From contig NC_088792.1 of NCBI RefSeq assembly GCF_011386835.1, positions 60,268,081 through 60,332,080 of the forward strand: 64,000 nt of DNA. The letters run 5' to 3'. This DNA comes from Chrysemys picta bellii (taxonomy: Eukaryota > Chordata > Testudines > Emydidae). A program made the position numbers and the translations under genes. Of this stretch, positions 42,499 through 53,962 are shown one piece after another (the stretch's first letter is position 1; each line of letters begins with the position of its first letter). The notes below the pieces were generated by a model that was not told the DNA's origin, did no database searches, and saw only the letters and a list, made by a program, of their open reading frames with translations.

Positions 42499-43698
42499 CA
42501 GGGGTCTCAAACTCAAATGACCATGAGGGCCACATGAGGACTAGTGCATTGAACCGAGGGCCGCATCACTGACACCCCCCCGTCCCTGCCTCTGGCCCCG
42601 CCCTCACTCCACCCCTTCCATTAGGCCCTGTCCCTGCCCCACCTCTTCCCACCCCTTCCCTGCCCCATTCCAACCCTTTCCCTGAAGTCCCTAACCCAAC
42701 GCTGCGCCCAGGGGTGCAGAAAGGGTGCAGGGTGCAGCGGGGGCTCAGGGCAGGGAGTTGAGGTGCAGTTGGTGTGCAGGGAGCAGCAGAGGTCTCAGGG
42801 CAGGGTGTTGGTGGGTGGGGTGCAAGAGGGTGAGGGGTGAGGCAGGTGGCTCAAAACAGGGAGTGCAGGAGGGGTGCGGGATACAGCAGGGGGCTCAGGG
42901 CAGGGACTTGGGGTGCAGGAGGGGTGTGGGATGTGGCAGGGGGGCTCAGGGCAGGGATTGGGGTGCAGGAGGGGTGTGGGATGTGGCAAGGGGCTCAGGG
43001 CAGGGGGTTTGGGTGCAGGAGGGGTGTGGCATGTGGCAGGGAGCTCAGGGCAGGGAGTTGGGGTGTGGGATGTGGCAAGTGGTTCAGGGCAGGGAGTTGG
43101 GGTGTGGGATGTGGCAGGGGGCTCAGGGCAGGGGGTTGGGGTGCAGGAGGGGTGTGGGATGTGGCAGGGGGCTCAGGGCAGGGGCTGGGGTGCAGGAGGG
43201 GTGTGGATGTGGCAGGGGGCTCAGGGCAGGGAGTTGGGGTGCAGGAGGGGTGCAGGGTACAAGCTCCAGCCCAGCGCTGCTTACCTAGAGCAGCTCCGGG
43301 GTGGCAGCGGCTCACACCAGGGCCAGGGCATGCTCCCTGCCTGCCTGCCCTGGCCCCCGACCCCACACCGCTCCATTCCAGGAAGCAGCTGGAACCATAT
43401 CCCTGCAGCCCTGGGGGAGGGAGGAGGCTCAGGGTTCCATGCGTGCACTGCTCTTGCTCTAGGTACCTCCCACAAAGCTCCCATTGGCTGTAGTTCCCTG
43501 TTCCCGGCCCATGGGAGCTGCGAGGGGCCCTCTGCCTCCTTCCCCCTCCCGCCTCAGCTCAAAGGGGCGTGCTGCCAGCTGCTTCGGGGCTCGCAGCGCC
43601 ATAGGGGGCAATCCCGTGGGTAGGCGGGGGGGGGGGGGCACAGGGAGCTTGGCAGGCCACATGCAAGAGCCCCGCGGGCCGCGTGTTTGAGACCCCTG
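42499..43698. mobile_element. hAT-type element, 1200 bp, containing a minisatellite
   Basis: The ends CAGGGGTCTCAAACTC and GTTTGAGACCCCTG are inverted repeats. The flanking octamers ACCTAGAC (42491-42498) and ATCTAGAC (43699-43706) differ at one site. It lies inside the old CR1. The interior is GC-rich and dominated by a tandem array. Long frames across it are Gly-rich translations of the array, not genes. Confidence 0.85.
42725..43262 (+). repeat. Minisatellite, units of about 35-52 bp
   Basis: About ten units built from 'ggctcagggcaggg', 'agttggggtgcaggagg' and 'ggtgtgggatgtggcag', with units losing or gaining blocks. Units in the centre are closer to each other than to the ends, suggesting local expansion. 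Confidence 0.85.
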
Positions 43699-45358
43699 AT
43701 CTAGACCATCCCTGACAGGTGTTAGTCCAACCTGTTCTTAAAAACATCCAATGGCAGGGATTCGACAACCTCCTTTGGTAACCTATTCCAATATTTAACT
43801 ATCCTTATAGTTAGAAAGTTTGTCCTAATATCTAACCTAAATCTCCCTTGCTGCAGATTAAGCCCGTTACTTCTTGTCCTACCTTCAGTGGACATGGAGA
43901 ACAACTGATGACCGTCCTCTTTATAACAGTCTTTAATATATCTGAAAACTGTTACCAGGTCCCACCTCAGTCTTCTTTTCTCAAGAGTAAATAAACCTAA
44001 CTTTTTAACATTTTCTCAGGGTCAGGTCTCCTAAACCTTTTATTATTTTTGTTGCCCTCCTCTGGTGACAAAACTCTCTCCGATTTGTGCACATATTTCG
44101 TACAGTGTAGCACTCAAGCCTGGACACTATGCTCCAGATGAGGCCTCACCAAAGCCACGTAGAGCGGAAGTATGTCTTACATATGACACTCTTGTTAATA
44201 CACCCTAGAATGGGATTAGCCTTTTTCCTAACTGCAAGGCATTGTTGACTCATATTCAATTTGTGATCCACTATAACTCTCAGATCCTTTTCCGTAGTAT
44301 GGCTGTCTTTACATTGTGGAGTTGTGTATTTGATTTTTCCTTCGTAAGTTACTTTCCACTTGTCTATTGAATTTCATCTTGTTGATTTCAGACCTGTTCT
44401 CCAATTTGTCAAGGTTGTTTTGAATTCTTATCTTGTCCTTCAAAGTGCTTGCAACCCTTCTCATCTTGGTGTTATTCACAAGTGTTATAAGCATACTCTC
44501 CATTCCATTATCCATGTAGTTATCTAAAATGTTGAATTGTACTGACCCCAGTACAGATAAATCCTCTCATGTGTTAGATAAATCCTCTCAGTTTGACTGT
44601 GAACCACTGATAATTACTTGTTGAGTTTGGTTTTTCAATCAATTCTGCACCTGCCTTATAGTAGTGTCATATAGCCCACATTTCCCTAGTTTGCTTATGA
44701 GACTGTCATATGGGACAGTGTCAAAAGCCTTACTATAATCAAGATAAACTATATTTATTGCTTCATCCCCATTCAGTAGGCCAGTAATCTTGTCAAAAAT
44801 GAAAATTAGGTTGGCCTGATATAATTGTTCTCTTAGCAAATCCATGCAGACTATTACTTATCACCCTATTATCTTCCAGGTGCTTACAAAGTGATTGTTA
44901 AATACTTTGTTCCAGTATTTTTCTAGCTATCAAAGTTAGGGTCACTGATCTGTAATTCTTCAGGTCCTCTTTGTTCCCCTTTTAGAGATAGGCACTAGGT
45001 TTGCCCTCTCCAGCCCTCTGGGAACTCACCCATCGTCCATGAGTTCTTGAAGACATTGCTCAGGGTTCCTAGATTGCTTCAATTAGTCCCTTAAGTATAT
45101 CTTAGGGTGAATTTCATTAGGCCCTGCTGACTTGAATACATCTAACCTCTTTAAATATTGTTTAACCTTTTCTTTCACTATTCTGGCTTGCGTTCCTTCC
45201 CCAGGTTGTTAATATTAATTGTGCTAAGCCTCTGGTCACAGTTACCCTTTTTAGTGAAGACTGAAACAAAACAGGCATTAAACTCATCAAGGCTTCTTGA
45301 TGTCATCTCTTATTAACTCTCCTTCCCTGCTTAGCAGTGGACCTACACTTTCCTTTGT

Positions 45359-45508
45359 AAAAAGAACAGGAGTCCTTGTGGCACCTTCTTCGGAAGTGGG
45401 CTGTAGTCCACGAAAGCTTATGCTCTAATAAATTTGTTAGTCTCTAAGGTGCCACAAGTACTCCTGTTCTTTCTGCGGATACAGACTAACACGGCTGCTA
45501 CTCTGAAA
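45359..45508 (+). mobile_element. Penelope-like insertion, 150 bp, with 12-bp target duplication
   Basis: Flanked by exact copies of ACTTTCCTTTGT (45347-45358 and 45509-45520) within the old CR1. It carries an inverted end piece, then GTGGGCTGTAGTCCAC, GAAAGCTTATGCTC and the terminal sequence to 'aacacggctgctactctgaaa'. The hammerhead-like core is damaged because the CUGA-equivalent bases are missing. Confidence 0.82.
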
Positions 45509-45560
45509 ACTTTCCTTTGTGTTCCTCTTACTCCTAATGTATTTACAGAATACTAAATAC

Positions 45561-46346
45561 ATATTACATTAAACATTAACGTTGTTCAAATCTGACTTGT
45601 CTCTCACATGAACAGTCCTGGTTTCTGTAGGGAGGACTCAGTTTAGTTTAGTTGAATGTATGGACACGTGTCTGGTTGATATTAATGTTATATCACCATG
45701 TAGTCTGTAAGACCGTGTTCTATTCAAATCTGTATTAAGGGGTTTAAATATTTCATGCTAGGAAGCTACTTTTATAACAAATATATTGCAATTTTTGGGG
45801 TAAATTTTGCAGTTAAAAAAATAAGTTCTAATTATTATTGAATGAATTTGTGGATTATGCTGCATATTGGATTACACCTGGTTAAAATATTTTTGAAAAT
45901 GTTATTGTACATTCGCTATGAAAAGGAAGTGTCATTTCAAATATAAAGAAACAATAATTTACCGACCAAAAAAACCCCACCACTATTAAATACATTTTGA
46001 AACTTCCCTGAAATCAATGTTCAAAGTAGAGTGATTTTCCCATTGAAATTAATGTTGAAGGAGAAAACAAGTTTGAACATTACTTTTTATTTTTATGGCT
46101 TTCTTTATAAATATCTATATGGGATTTAATAGAAAAACATTGCTGATTCCCTTTAATACTGTGATCCAAACCAAAAAAAAAAAAAAATCAGGGAAATTCA
46201 GAGTTAAGGCTCTCTCTTCTCCACCTATATCCTTTTGTGGTTAGTTATTACAGGACATCATAGGCACAATACATAAAAACATCTGTTGTTTGTTGACTCC
46301 CGCAATAAATGGTCATAACAGGATAAGTTAAGCTTTACCTAGGAAA
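45561..46346. other. No gene seen
   Basis: AT-rich; only chance frames and a short A run at about 46173. Confidence 0.5.
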
Positions 46347-46968
46347 TTAAAGGCCTATCTACACTACAATCTTAAGCATATCTATGTTACGTTGACTTAC
46401 AGCCACTGCAGTAATTACTGTGTTGGCTGATGTCCTCACTACCTTCCTTCTGTCAAAGGTGCATGTCCTCACCAGGAGTGCTTCCACCAACTGAAGACTG
46501 ACATTGTGGGGGGCTGAGCGCCCGGGCTTCTCACTTCTGCCAGGGAGATCCACACCCAGAGTCTGGTTACCATGCTCCCAGCTGGGAACAAGCAGCCAGG
46601 ACCTCATGGGGCAGCAGGGCTCCAGTGGGGAGCCTGGGCGGCAGCCCAAGCTGGGACCCTGGGTGGCAGCCTGACTTGGAGCAGAGACCAGCCACCCAGC
46701 TGGGGAGCCAGGAGCTGACTTTCTTGTCAATTTCATGGCTCCAGAGGAACTATGAAATTGACAAGACTGACAGCCAACAGTTGACATAAGGAGCAGTGTC
46801 TACACAGACACTGCCTTGCCCTAACTACAACAACATAAGCCCTATGCCTCTCCTGGAGGTGTAGTTATTGTGTTGGTGTAGTAGGGAACTTACATCAGCG
46901 GGAGCAAGGCTGTAGTGTAGACACTAACCTCGTTAGGTCAACATAAGTGGCTTTATAGACAAAGCCTA
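46347..46968. mobile_element. Harbinger-like MITE, about 620 bp
   Basis: The left end AGGCCTATCTACACTAC resembles the Harbinger A end. The right end reads 'tgtagtgtagac', then '...tttatagacaaagcc', giving an imperfect inverted repeat bounded by TAA on both sides. The GC-rich middle encodes nothing convincing. Confidence 0.5.
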
Positions 46969-47358
46969 AAGGACTGATCTTTCAGCATCGGAGTTGGAAC
47001 ATAGATTTCAATGGGAGCTGAGTCAGACCGCTTATAGTTAAATTCCTTGTTCTTAAAATTAAGTTTATAACAAACCAACAAAACAATAAAATTAACAAAT
47101 GTTTAACAGGTTTGGGAATTTTTAATAATCTCTTTGAATGCGTGGGAGCATTGACTGAATAAACCAAGTGACTTCTCTGAATGTCAATTCACCTTGCAAA
47201 TTGTAGAGTGCAAATAGACAGTCACCACACTTTTAGAGCTGCTACTCTCTGCTGTACACCAGTGTCAGATTTTTAAAACATGTTTTGATATATGAAGAAA
47301 AATATCCAGATGCAAATAATAGGTTTTAAAAATATATTTTTAAAAACCTTCATCTTAC

Positions 47359-47461
47359 CTTAGCATCTGCAAGGTGGATCCATTCTTTTGCAACCTTAGA
47401 AGTACTGGTAGCTGTGATGTCTTTGAATGTTGAATTCTGGGGCACTGCAGTAGAAATGGAC
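47359..47461 (-). other. Candidate host exon, 103 bp
   Basis: On the minus strand, a pyrimidine-rich acceptor (ttatgtcttttattgttacatatccag) precedes an open 103-bp stretch. It ends GATGCTAAG followed by a consensus donor GTAAGA. In the open phase it encodes STAVPQNSTFKDITATST, then SKVAKEWIHLADAK. No family is recognised. Splice-site quality on both sides is better than chance expectation, but a short open stretch with two good sites can still be accidental. Confidence 0.35.
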
Positions 47462-48473
47462 CTGGATATGTAACAATAAAAGACATAAGTATTTTGTCCC
47501 AATTGTGCCTCCCTTATTGGGTGTATGGTAGAATCCAAAAGAACTAAGAATAATACAGTCCTGAGCCATTTTTCAATGAGATTTTGTGAATGCTCCTCTT
47601 ATTCTTTCTATTTTGGACTTTCATCATTATTTTGGGGCTGATTCATTCAAAGAAACCCAAGCTTTCAAGAATGACTTCTAAGGTCTCTACCCACTTCTAT
47701 TTTCTTTTTTAAATACCACAGTCAATGGTCTCATTCACCGTCATTTACAATAAAAATATTGATATTATATGAAACATACACCACAAAGGGAAGTGCAAGT
47801 GCATCATGTGTTACTATTTCAAGGATGATCATTAAGCACCTGGTTGTGCAACCCTTACTCAGTTTGCCTTAGGGCTTGTTTGTCAGCTTGGAGTAATTGA
47901 TGGGAATAAGCTGTTCTGCGATAGGTATTCCAGAACAGTTCCCTACGTGAACACTGCATTCCAGAATAAAAATCACCTTATTCTGGAATAGTTACTCTAT
48001 TTTGGATGTGCAGTAATATTCTGGAATAAAAGTGATTAAAAGAAAGATTAAAAATTGAATTGACTGTAGTGGAAGTATAGTGTTTTTGTTCATATGTGGT
48101 TAACTGTTGTCAAATTAGTTCTTTTTCAGAACATGTATTTTATCAATATTCCGGATTGTAGACTAGAATACAACTTTACAGACTGTGGCAGTGTCAGCAT
48201 TATTAACTCCATTCTAAGCAATCTTTACTGAAGTGGCAATCTGCTGTAGCGGTGACATTTCAGATTTTGCAGGGGCGGGGGAGGGAGCCCAACTTTGAGC
48301 AAGGGCCCAGGAGCTACATAGGCCTCTATAAACTCATGGATCTTTTTGAAGGATAAAATGTAAAAAAATCAGACAGCTAACTAGAGTTAGAGGTGAATCA
48401 TCTGACAAGCTTAGCAAGAATTCATCCAGTACAGGATAGCAGAAACCGGTTTTTATATATTGTTGACTGCTCT

Positions 48474-48918
48474 TCAGAACATCATATGCAGACGACTGAT
48501 CCTGTGTGCAAGAAACAAAGAGCTGTGCCAGCTTGGAGTATATTTTGTTTGTTCTTTGTGGCCTTGCTGGTTTGCAGTGCTGAGGTCAAGTTTTGCTACT
48601 GCCTGAGGGGAAAAGGCAATTTCAGGTTCCTCGGCTATGTGTTCAGCTTCCTCACATAACTCCTTCCATTTGCTTTCAGATGATCTCATTTCTTCAGAAG
48701 CAGGAGTATTGCTTGCTACTAATTCCAAGGAACTAGATAAATTCCTGCTTTAATTTTGCAGTTCTTCTGAAGCACTGTTCAAAATGTGAAGATCTATTCC
48801 TTTTTGCTGAGGTTCTTAATTTTTCAAAAATTATTCAGTCTCTGCAGGAGGTCCTTGGCAGTGCAAATACAGCTGTTATTAGATTTAAAAAGAATTTTCT
48901 GAAGTGGAAGTCTTGCAC
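48474..48918 (-). pseudogene. Exon-like remnant, unrecognised
   Basis: On the minus strand it follows an acceptor-like 'tttgttttag' at 48919. Two phases alternate with sensible-looking charged, helix-prone peptide (NFEKLRTSAKRNRSSHFEQC, then SSESKWKELCEEAEHIAEE) but are broken by stops and at least one frame change. It may be a retrocopy or dead exon. No donor site is clear. Confidence 0.25.
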
Positions 48919-48959
48919 CTAAAACAAAAACAAAAACATATCACTTTCAACTGACTGAC

Positions 48960-49752
48960 TGTAGTGAGGCAGATTGGCCGCCCACAGACCCGGAGGGGGA
49001 GGGGCCCCTCACTGAACCCTGGTGGGCAGAGCCACGCCACACTCAACCCTCCAGCCGGAAGTCAGTGGGCGGGACAGGAAGTACAAAAGTCGGGCCGGAA
49101 AACTCAGTTGGGGCCCAGCTGCCGGAGGCGCCAGCGGCTTCCTGCAAGCTCCCAAGCTGGGAGGCTGCCACAGACCCTGAGGAATCAGAGGACTGGTCAG
49201 GGCCATTTAGAGACTCAAACACGGAGGAGCTGCAAGCCCTGACAGAGGCCCTCTTCCCCGACAACATGGACAACCCTCTACAGAGCCAGGTACGCCCTGA
49301 GGGAGAGTTAAGAAGTGGCCCAGAGGTAGCCGACCCCTGTCTGGCTGCAACAGTGTCAGCAAGTGAGTCAGTGTGGTGCGCTCAGGATCCCCGGTGACCC
49401 AGTGGCAGACCATTCTGGCACTGCTAGGGCCCTGCTGGGACGCAGGGGAGTGGATGGACGTGCGTCCCCCCTGCCACCCCAATCCGCGGTGGCAGTCTCC
49501 CGCTCTCTTAGGCAAGAAGCCTGCACTTGTTGTCCCTCTGCTACAGTTAGGAGGCTCGACTGTTTTGCTGCACAGCCTGAGTGCAGGCCTGAGCCAGAGA
49601 CTCTTTGCTGCCCCGCCCTCACCAGGTGCTGGGCTCTGTAACTTTGTTTGTCGTTCGGCCCTGATCACAGACCCGTGCTCTCATCTCCCGTCGCCCCGCG
49701 ATTCCCCACGCCAGGTGACCTCCCAGGCATTTGTCCTCCAAAGAGAATAACA
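48960..49752 (+). repeat. GC-rich LTR-like segment
   Basis: About 790 bp of GC-rich sequence, opening TGTAGTGAGGCAG and closing GAATAACACA, set sharply in AT-rich surroundings. It could be a solo LTR by its TG...CA ends and composition. No flanking duplication is seen. A 110-codon acidic frame (49065-49397) is not recognised. Confidence 0.35.
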
Positions 49753-50210
49753 CAGCCAGTAAGTACCCATAAGGATTACCAAGATAGTGAATTTATTTTT
49801 ACATTTCCTTTGGGTTTCTTAGGTATGTCTGAGTTAAATTTACCACCCCTGTATTTGAACAGTATGAGAGCTTCTGATGAAAGGTGTTCTGTAAATGCCA
49901 AGTACTATAATTTTTAGCCTCTTATTCTGCCATTCCACTATCTAGATTAAATATTAGACACTGACTGAAAGTCAATGCCCGTATACATCGTCACAGAAAA
50001 TAGAAATCCATTCCATTCTTGCCACTTTTGGCAAGGCAGCAATTTGATTCAGTGACATGATTGTGAGATTCATGATGCACATAAGGACATCTTAAACACG
50101 CTTGGATTGTATACTGGGATCCCCCTGGATGAAAAGGTCTTGAAGCTAGTGTAACCAGATAACAAATGTGAAAAATTGGAACACTTTTTTCTCTGGGGTG
50201 GGGATATAGG

Positions 50211-50965
50211 TGCTGTGGCGCATGGCTAGAAAGGGTTAAATATCCTGCATAATAAATAACCCTCAAAAGACATGTGGGGAGATAATGTTTGTGATTTTGT
50301 GTGTTTACATATGTATGAGCAGGGTTGACAATGTAATCAACAGTCCCTGTCTATGCTGTATTCTGATAATTCAGAGGTCAAAAGAACATCCTATCATTTA
50401 AATGAATTGTAAACATGGGATATCTTGGTATTCATCTCTCTTTGAAATGTACTGTGAATGGAGGAGGAACAAGCAAATGGCCTTATGTTAATTTGTATAG
50501 CTAAGTACCAGTGATGGACCTCCTTCAAAGTCATCCTAATTACCTTTTGTTCCCTGAGGAACTCTAACTTGTCAAAAGACATGAAATTGTATAAAAGATC
50601 TTTGGGTCTTGAGTCTGTCATTTCAGATCTACTTGGACTTCATCAGGAGAATTTTGAGTCGCAAGACCAAGATCCCAGTTATGCTGGTACGCCCTGAATA
50701 TGATATTTGGACATCGGACTATAACCTATGAACTATTTCTGAAAGAACTCTTTGCAACTACAAAGCTCACCATCTCTGCTATGAATCTGCACCTCAATGA
50801 ATTGAATTCATGCCTGTATGTATATTGATCTTTTAACCATACTCTCTCTTTATTTTTTTAATAAATTTTAGTTTATTTAATAAGAATTGACTGTGTTGGG
50901 GCCTTGAGGTGCTACCTCCAGACTATAAATGTCATAATAAATGTTGTGTTTTATGTTTCACAATA
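50211..50965 (+). repeat. Probable solo LTR of an ERV
   Basis: The segment reads like a retroviral LTR: 'ttgtataaaagatct' is a TATA-like promoter near 50588. AATAAA-type signals lie near 50870, followed by 'gactgtgttggggcc'. I recall similar dispersed LTRs in turtles. Ends are approximate and no internal retroviral sequence flanks it. Confidence 0.5.
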
Positions 50966-51674
50966 ATGCCCTAGAACTAGGGAAGGTGCCTGTGACAGTG
51001 GGGAATGTTGAGATTGTGGAGGTGACCTAGGAAACTTCAGAGTGTTGTGCCTTCAGTTTCCACACCAGCTCCTGATTTTTAACAAATATTGGAGCAGAAG
51101 GATTTTTTGTTGGTTGTGGTGGTGATGGAGTACTAATTATGTCTCTATTTAAAATGTAGTAGCTTACACTATCAACTAGAATTGGTACAATGGGCTAAAT
51201 TCTGCCCTCAGTTACACAACTTTAACCCCACACGGGTTGCATGGTTGTAACTGAAGGAAGGATTTAGCCACCAAACTCTTAACTCTGTAACAGTTGTCCA
51301 ACACCAACCAGGTCTGGGTACTGCTGGGAGAGGCACCCAAGAAAGGAATTCTATCTTCCTGGTCTTTGCCTACTATATCAGGGGTGGGGGTGGTAAGCCG
51401 AAAATGGTATCTATTATTTTACCATTGCCACATGCAGATATATGAATGTGAGAGTTGCCACACATTGGGGTATTTTCAGCTCAATCACCTCAGGAAAACA
51501 AAGTGTAGCTTGTTTGTTATGAATGCTATAGTGGGTATAGTCCAGCTGTAACCAGTATTTCCTTTAAGCAGATACCACTCTCCAGTCTAATCAGTTAGGG
51601 GTGATGCTAGTTAACTCAACTTGACTGATGCTGCACTGTAGTGATTAGGCCCTTCCCATTAGCAGCTGCCTCTC

Positions 51675-52400
51675 GGAAGGGCAATCAAATACAGTGAAGT
51701 TCTGGAACAGCCTCACAATAGGAGTTTCTGGGACAAGCAACTTAATTTTAAGAGAGAGCTGAACAAATTAATGAGTGGGATTATATGATGTGGTTGGTTC
51801 GGGGAGCTGGCTTCACAGCCCTGAGCGTCCCTTCTGGTTCATGTTTTATGTTCCTAAAATATCATGCTTAAGGGCTTCAGCTGGTCACCTGCAGGGATTT
51901 TCTCCAGCCCCGCATTGTATTCTGGTGTTTATCTCCTTCCTCTAAAGCATCAGAGATGGCCATGGCTGGAGATGGGACACTGGATGAGGTGGGCCCGGCT
52001 CTCAGGTGTTACTGAGAATTTTCTTATGTGCTTAGCCAGCTGGCTCTTGCTCACGTGCTCAGGGTCTAACTGACCACCATATGTGGAGTTGGGGAAGGCA
52101 TCTTCCCCAGGTCAGATTGGCAGTGAGCTGGTGGCGGGAGGGGGTTGCCTTCCTCTGCAGCATGTGGTGCAGTTCTTGTGTTAGAATCATCAGGGTATAT
52201 CTTATTAACTCAATTCCTTGCCATGCCTGGTGCACCTCCGCGCCTCCTATTCTCTGCCTGTGACAGTTTAATCTCCTGAGGGATTTAATATTTTGGTCTA
52301 ATTTCAGTTGTTGGGTTTAATGCCTGGGTGTTGGTGGCCTGTGATATACAGCAGGTCAGACTAGATGATCCGGTTGTCGCTTCTGGCCTCAAAGTCTGAC
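51675..52400 (+). mobile_element. Very old CR1 remnants
   Basis: Patches read as CR1 ORF2 C-terminus in decayed form ('agtgaagttctggaacagcctc' and 'aagagagagctgaacaaatta', 51700-51770) and as the CR1 3' end ('caggtcagactagatgatcc', 52350-52372). Heavily diverged. Confidence 0.5.
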
Positions 52401-52616
52401 ATTTGGGCCTGAAGATTTTCTATTTCTAACCAAAGATGATTTTTAAAATTAATTGAGTGGTTTGATAAAATAGAACACCTACAAAGGGAAACGGCATTCT
52501 TCCTTCCAAAGCGCACACCTTCCTTAAATCATAAACAAAACAGTCTACGGTATTCTACAGTAATGGCCCAAAATACTACAGAGACATGATTGTAAACTAT
52601 AGTGTTGACATGACAG

Positions 52617-53037
52617 TGTAAAAGCAAAAAAAAAAAAAAAAAAAAAAAAGTTTAAGTTGCCATTTAAGTATCAAAAACAAAGCATCTGTTACGCTAAGTC
52701 TTAGCCTAATATTGTGGAGCCTGTAAAAGCAGGGCTCACATCAAAAGCAAGTAAAAACAGCAAAATAGTCAGTGTGATCCAGCCTTAAAATAGCAATAAT
52801 TAAAAACAAAAATTAAAAAAAGCAAAACATAACATAAACAAACTGCAAATGTGTTAAATTAATGCATGCTACTAAAATGTATAAATGCTTGTGTAATATT
52901 GCTTGTACTTTAAAAAAACTAAGGCAAAGATGCTCTCTGTCAGCTGTGTTCTTCCCTTGCAATTGCATGTCCTAAATAAAGCTGTCTCTAATTTTATTGC
53001 TTCCAACCTAAAAGTAAAGTTTGTTTCTTCCACAATA
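52617..53037 (+). repeat. ERV2 left LTR (421 bp)
   Basis: Starts TGTAAAAGC and ends CACAATA. Aligned with the right LTR it keeps G where the right has A at about 19 sites. It shows TG/CA at about three sites where the right has CG, normal CpG decay. AATAAA at 52975 is the likely polyadenylation signal. A run of about 24 A lies at 52627. Confidence 0.88.
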
Positions 53038-53039
53038 TT

Positions 53040-53059
53040 TGGTGCTGTGTGACTCAGAT
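53040..53059 (+). promoter_or_regulatory. ERV2 primer binding site, tRNA-His-like
   Basis: TGGTGCTGTGTGACTCAGAT starts three bases after the LTR. It fits the 3' end of tRNA-His if a two-base insertion and two substitutions are allowed. The position is right for minus-strand DNA priming. Confidence 0.55.
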
Positions 53060-53962
53060 GGCTACGCCCGGCTGAGGCAGTGACCACTACTACAGACCAT
53101 TCTCCTTCGAACCCCAGGCGTCAAGAGACCTTTTGAAATCTCTGCTGGGGTGTCGGAGGAGGACTGACCTGTGGGGCCGTCTGTCCCTTTGGGCTCACGC
53201 CATGCGAACTTTTGCTTATGCAACAAGATCAGACGCAGAACAGTGTTGGGGAATTGGTTGCCCCATGTAAGGTCAGTAATATGCGTATGCGGGACTGGGA
53301 AATGTGTTGTTGCCCCAGGGTAAGCCAATGTGTGGCTTAGGTCAGCCTATTGAGTTGAGGGGTTGGGGTAACGCCCTCAAAAAAGCACACAAGTGTTTCA
53401 GTCCGGACTAAGGGGTTGTGATGATGCCCTCAGGTTAAAAAAAAAAGGGGGGGAGAGAACAAAACCCGATGCACTGTAGTAAAAATTTCCTATAAATTAA
53501 AAAAAGCCAACCCCCACAACAAACAAACAAAAAGTTTCCCCCCCAAAACCAAAAAACCAACCCCCCCCCCCCCCCCAAAAAAAACCAAAAAACAAAAAAC
53601 CATAGCTAGCAAGCTTGGTCCAAAAATAAAATGCTGTCCCTATTCAAAGACGCTGCTCACAGCTAAAAATTGGCTAACAAAAAAAAAAGGGGGGGGGGGG
53701 TCTTAAATATGCCCAAGCAGCTGTAAAATCTGCAAAAGACTGACAAGCATTAATAAAATGTGTTAGGTTTCTTTTCTCAGAAATAAAAAAAGCGCTAACC
53801 AAAAACCCTAGCAGCCCTGCCACTCCTTAAAACCAAAAAATTGGATCTATGTAAAGGTCCACCAACAAAAAACTGCTTTGGCGCCACGCTAAAAAGGCCC
53901 TTACCAAGTCCTGCTAACTACCAACACCACTGTAAAGTGCCAAAAATTAACTGCCTGGACCC

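Larger units (their letters stand above)
42412..45560 (-). mobile_element. Old CR1 LINE, split by a hAT and a Penelope piece
   Basis: Starts with a CR1 3' end ('aggatcataaaacatagggctgg', 42412). It resumes after the hAT at 43707 and reads backward through decayed ORF2: VESLPLDVFKNRLD at 43722-43765, DYSKAFDTVPYDSL near 44720, 'NYRSVTL' near 44945. A Penelope insertion sits at 45359-45508. It is full of stops. Confidence 0.88.

Noticed and set aside
42725..43623. Long Gly-rich plus-strand frames and Pro-rich minus-strand frames
   Set aside because: They are translations of a G-rich minisatellite in overlapping phases; no domain.
46359..46787. 142-codon minus-strand frame
   Set aside because: Lies inside a MITE-like element with GC-rich filler and has no domain.
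49065..49397. 110-codon acidic frame as a gene
   Set aside because: Sits in an LTR-like GC-rich segment with similarly long frames on the other strand.
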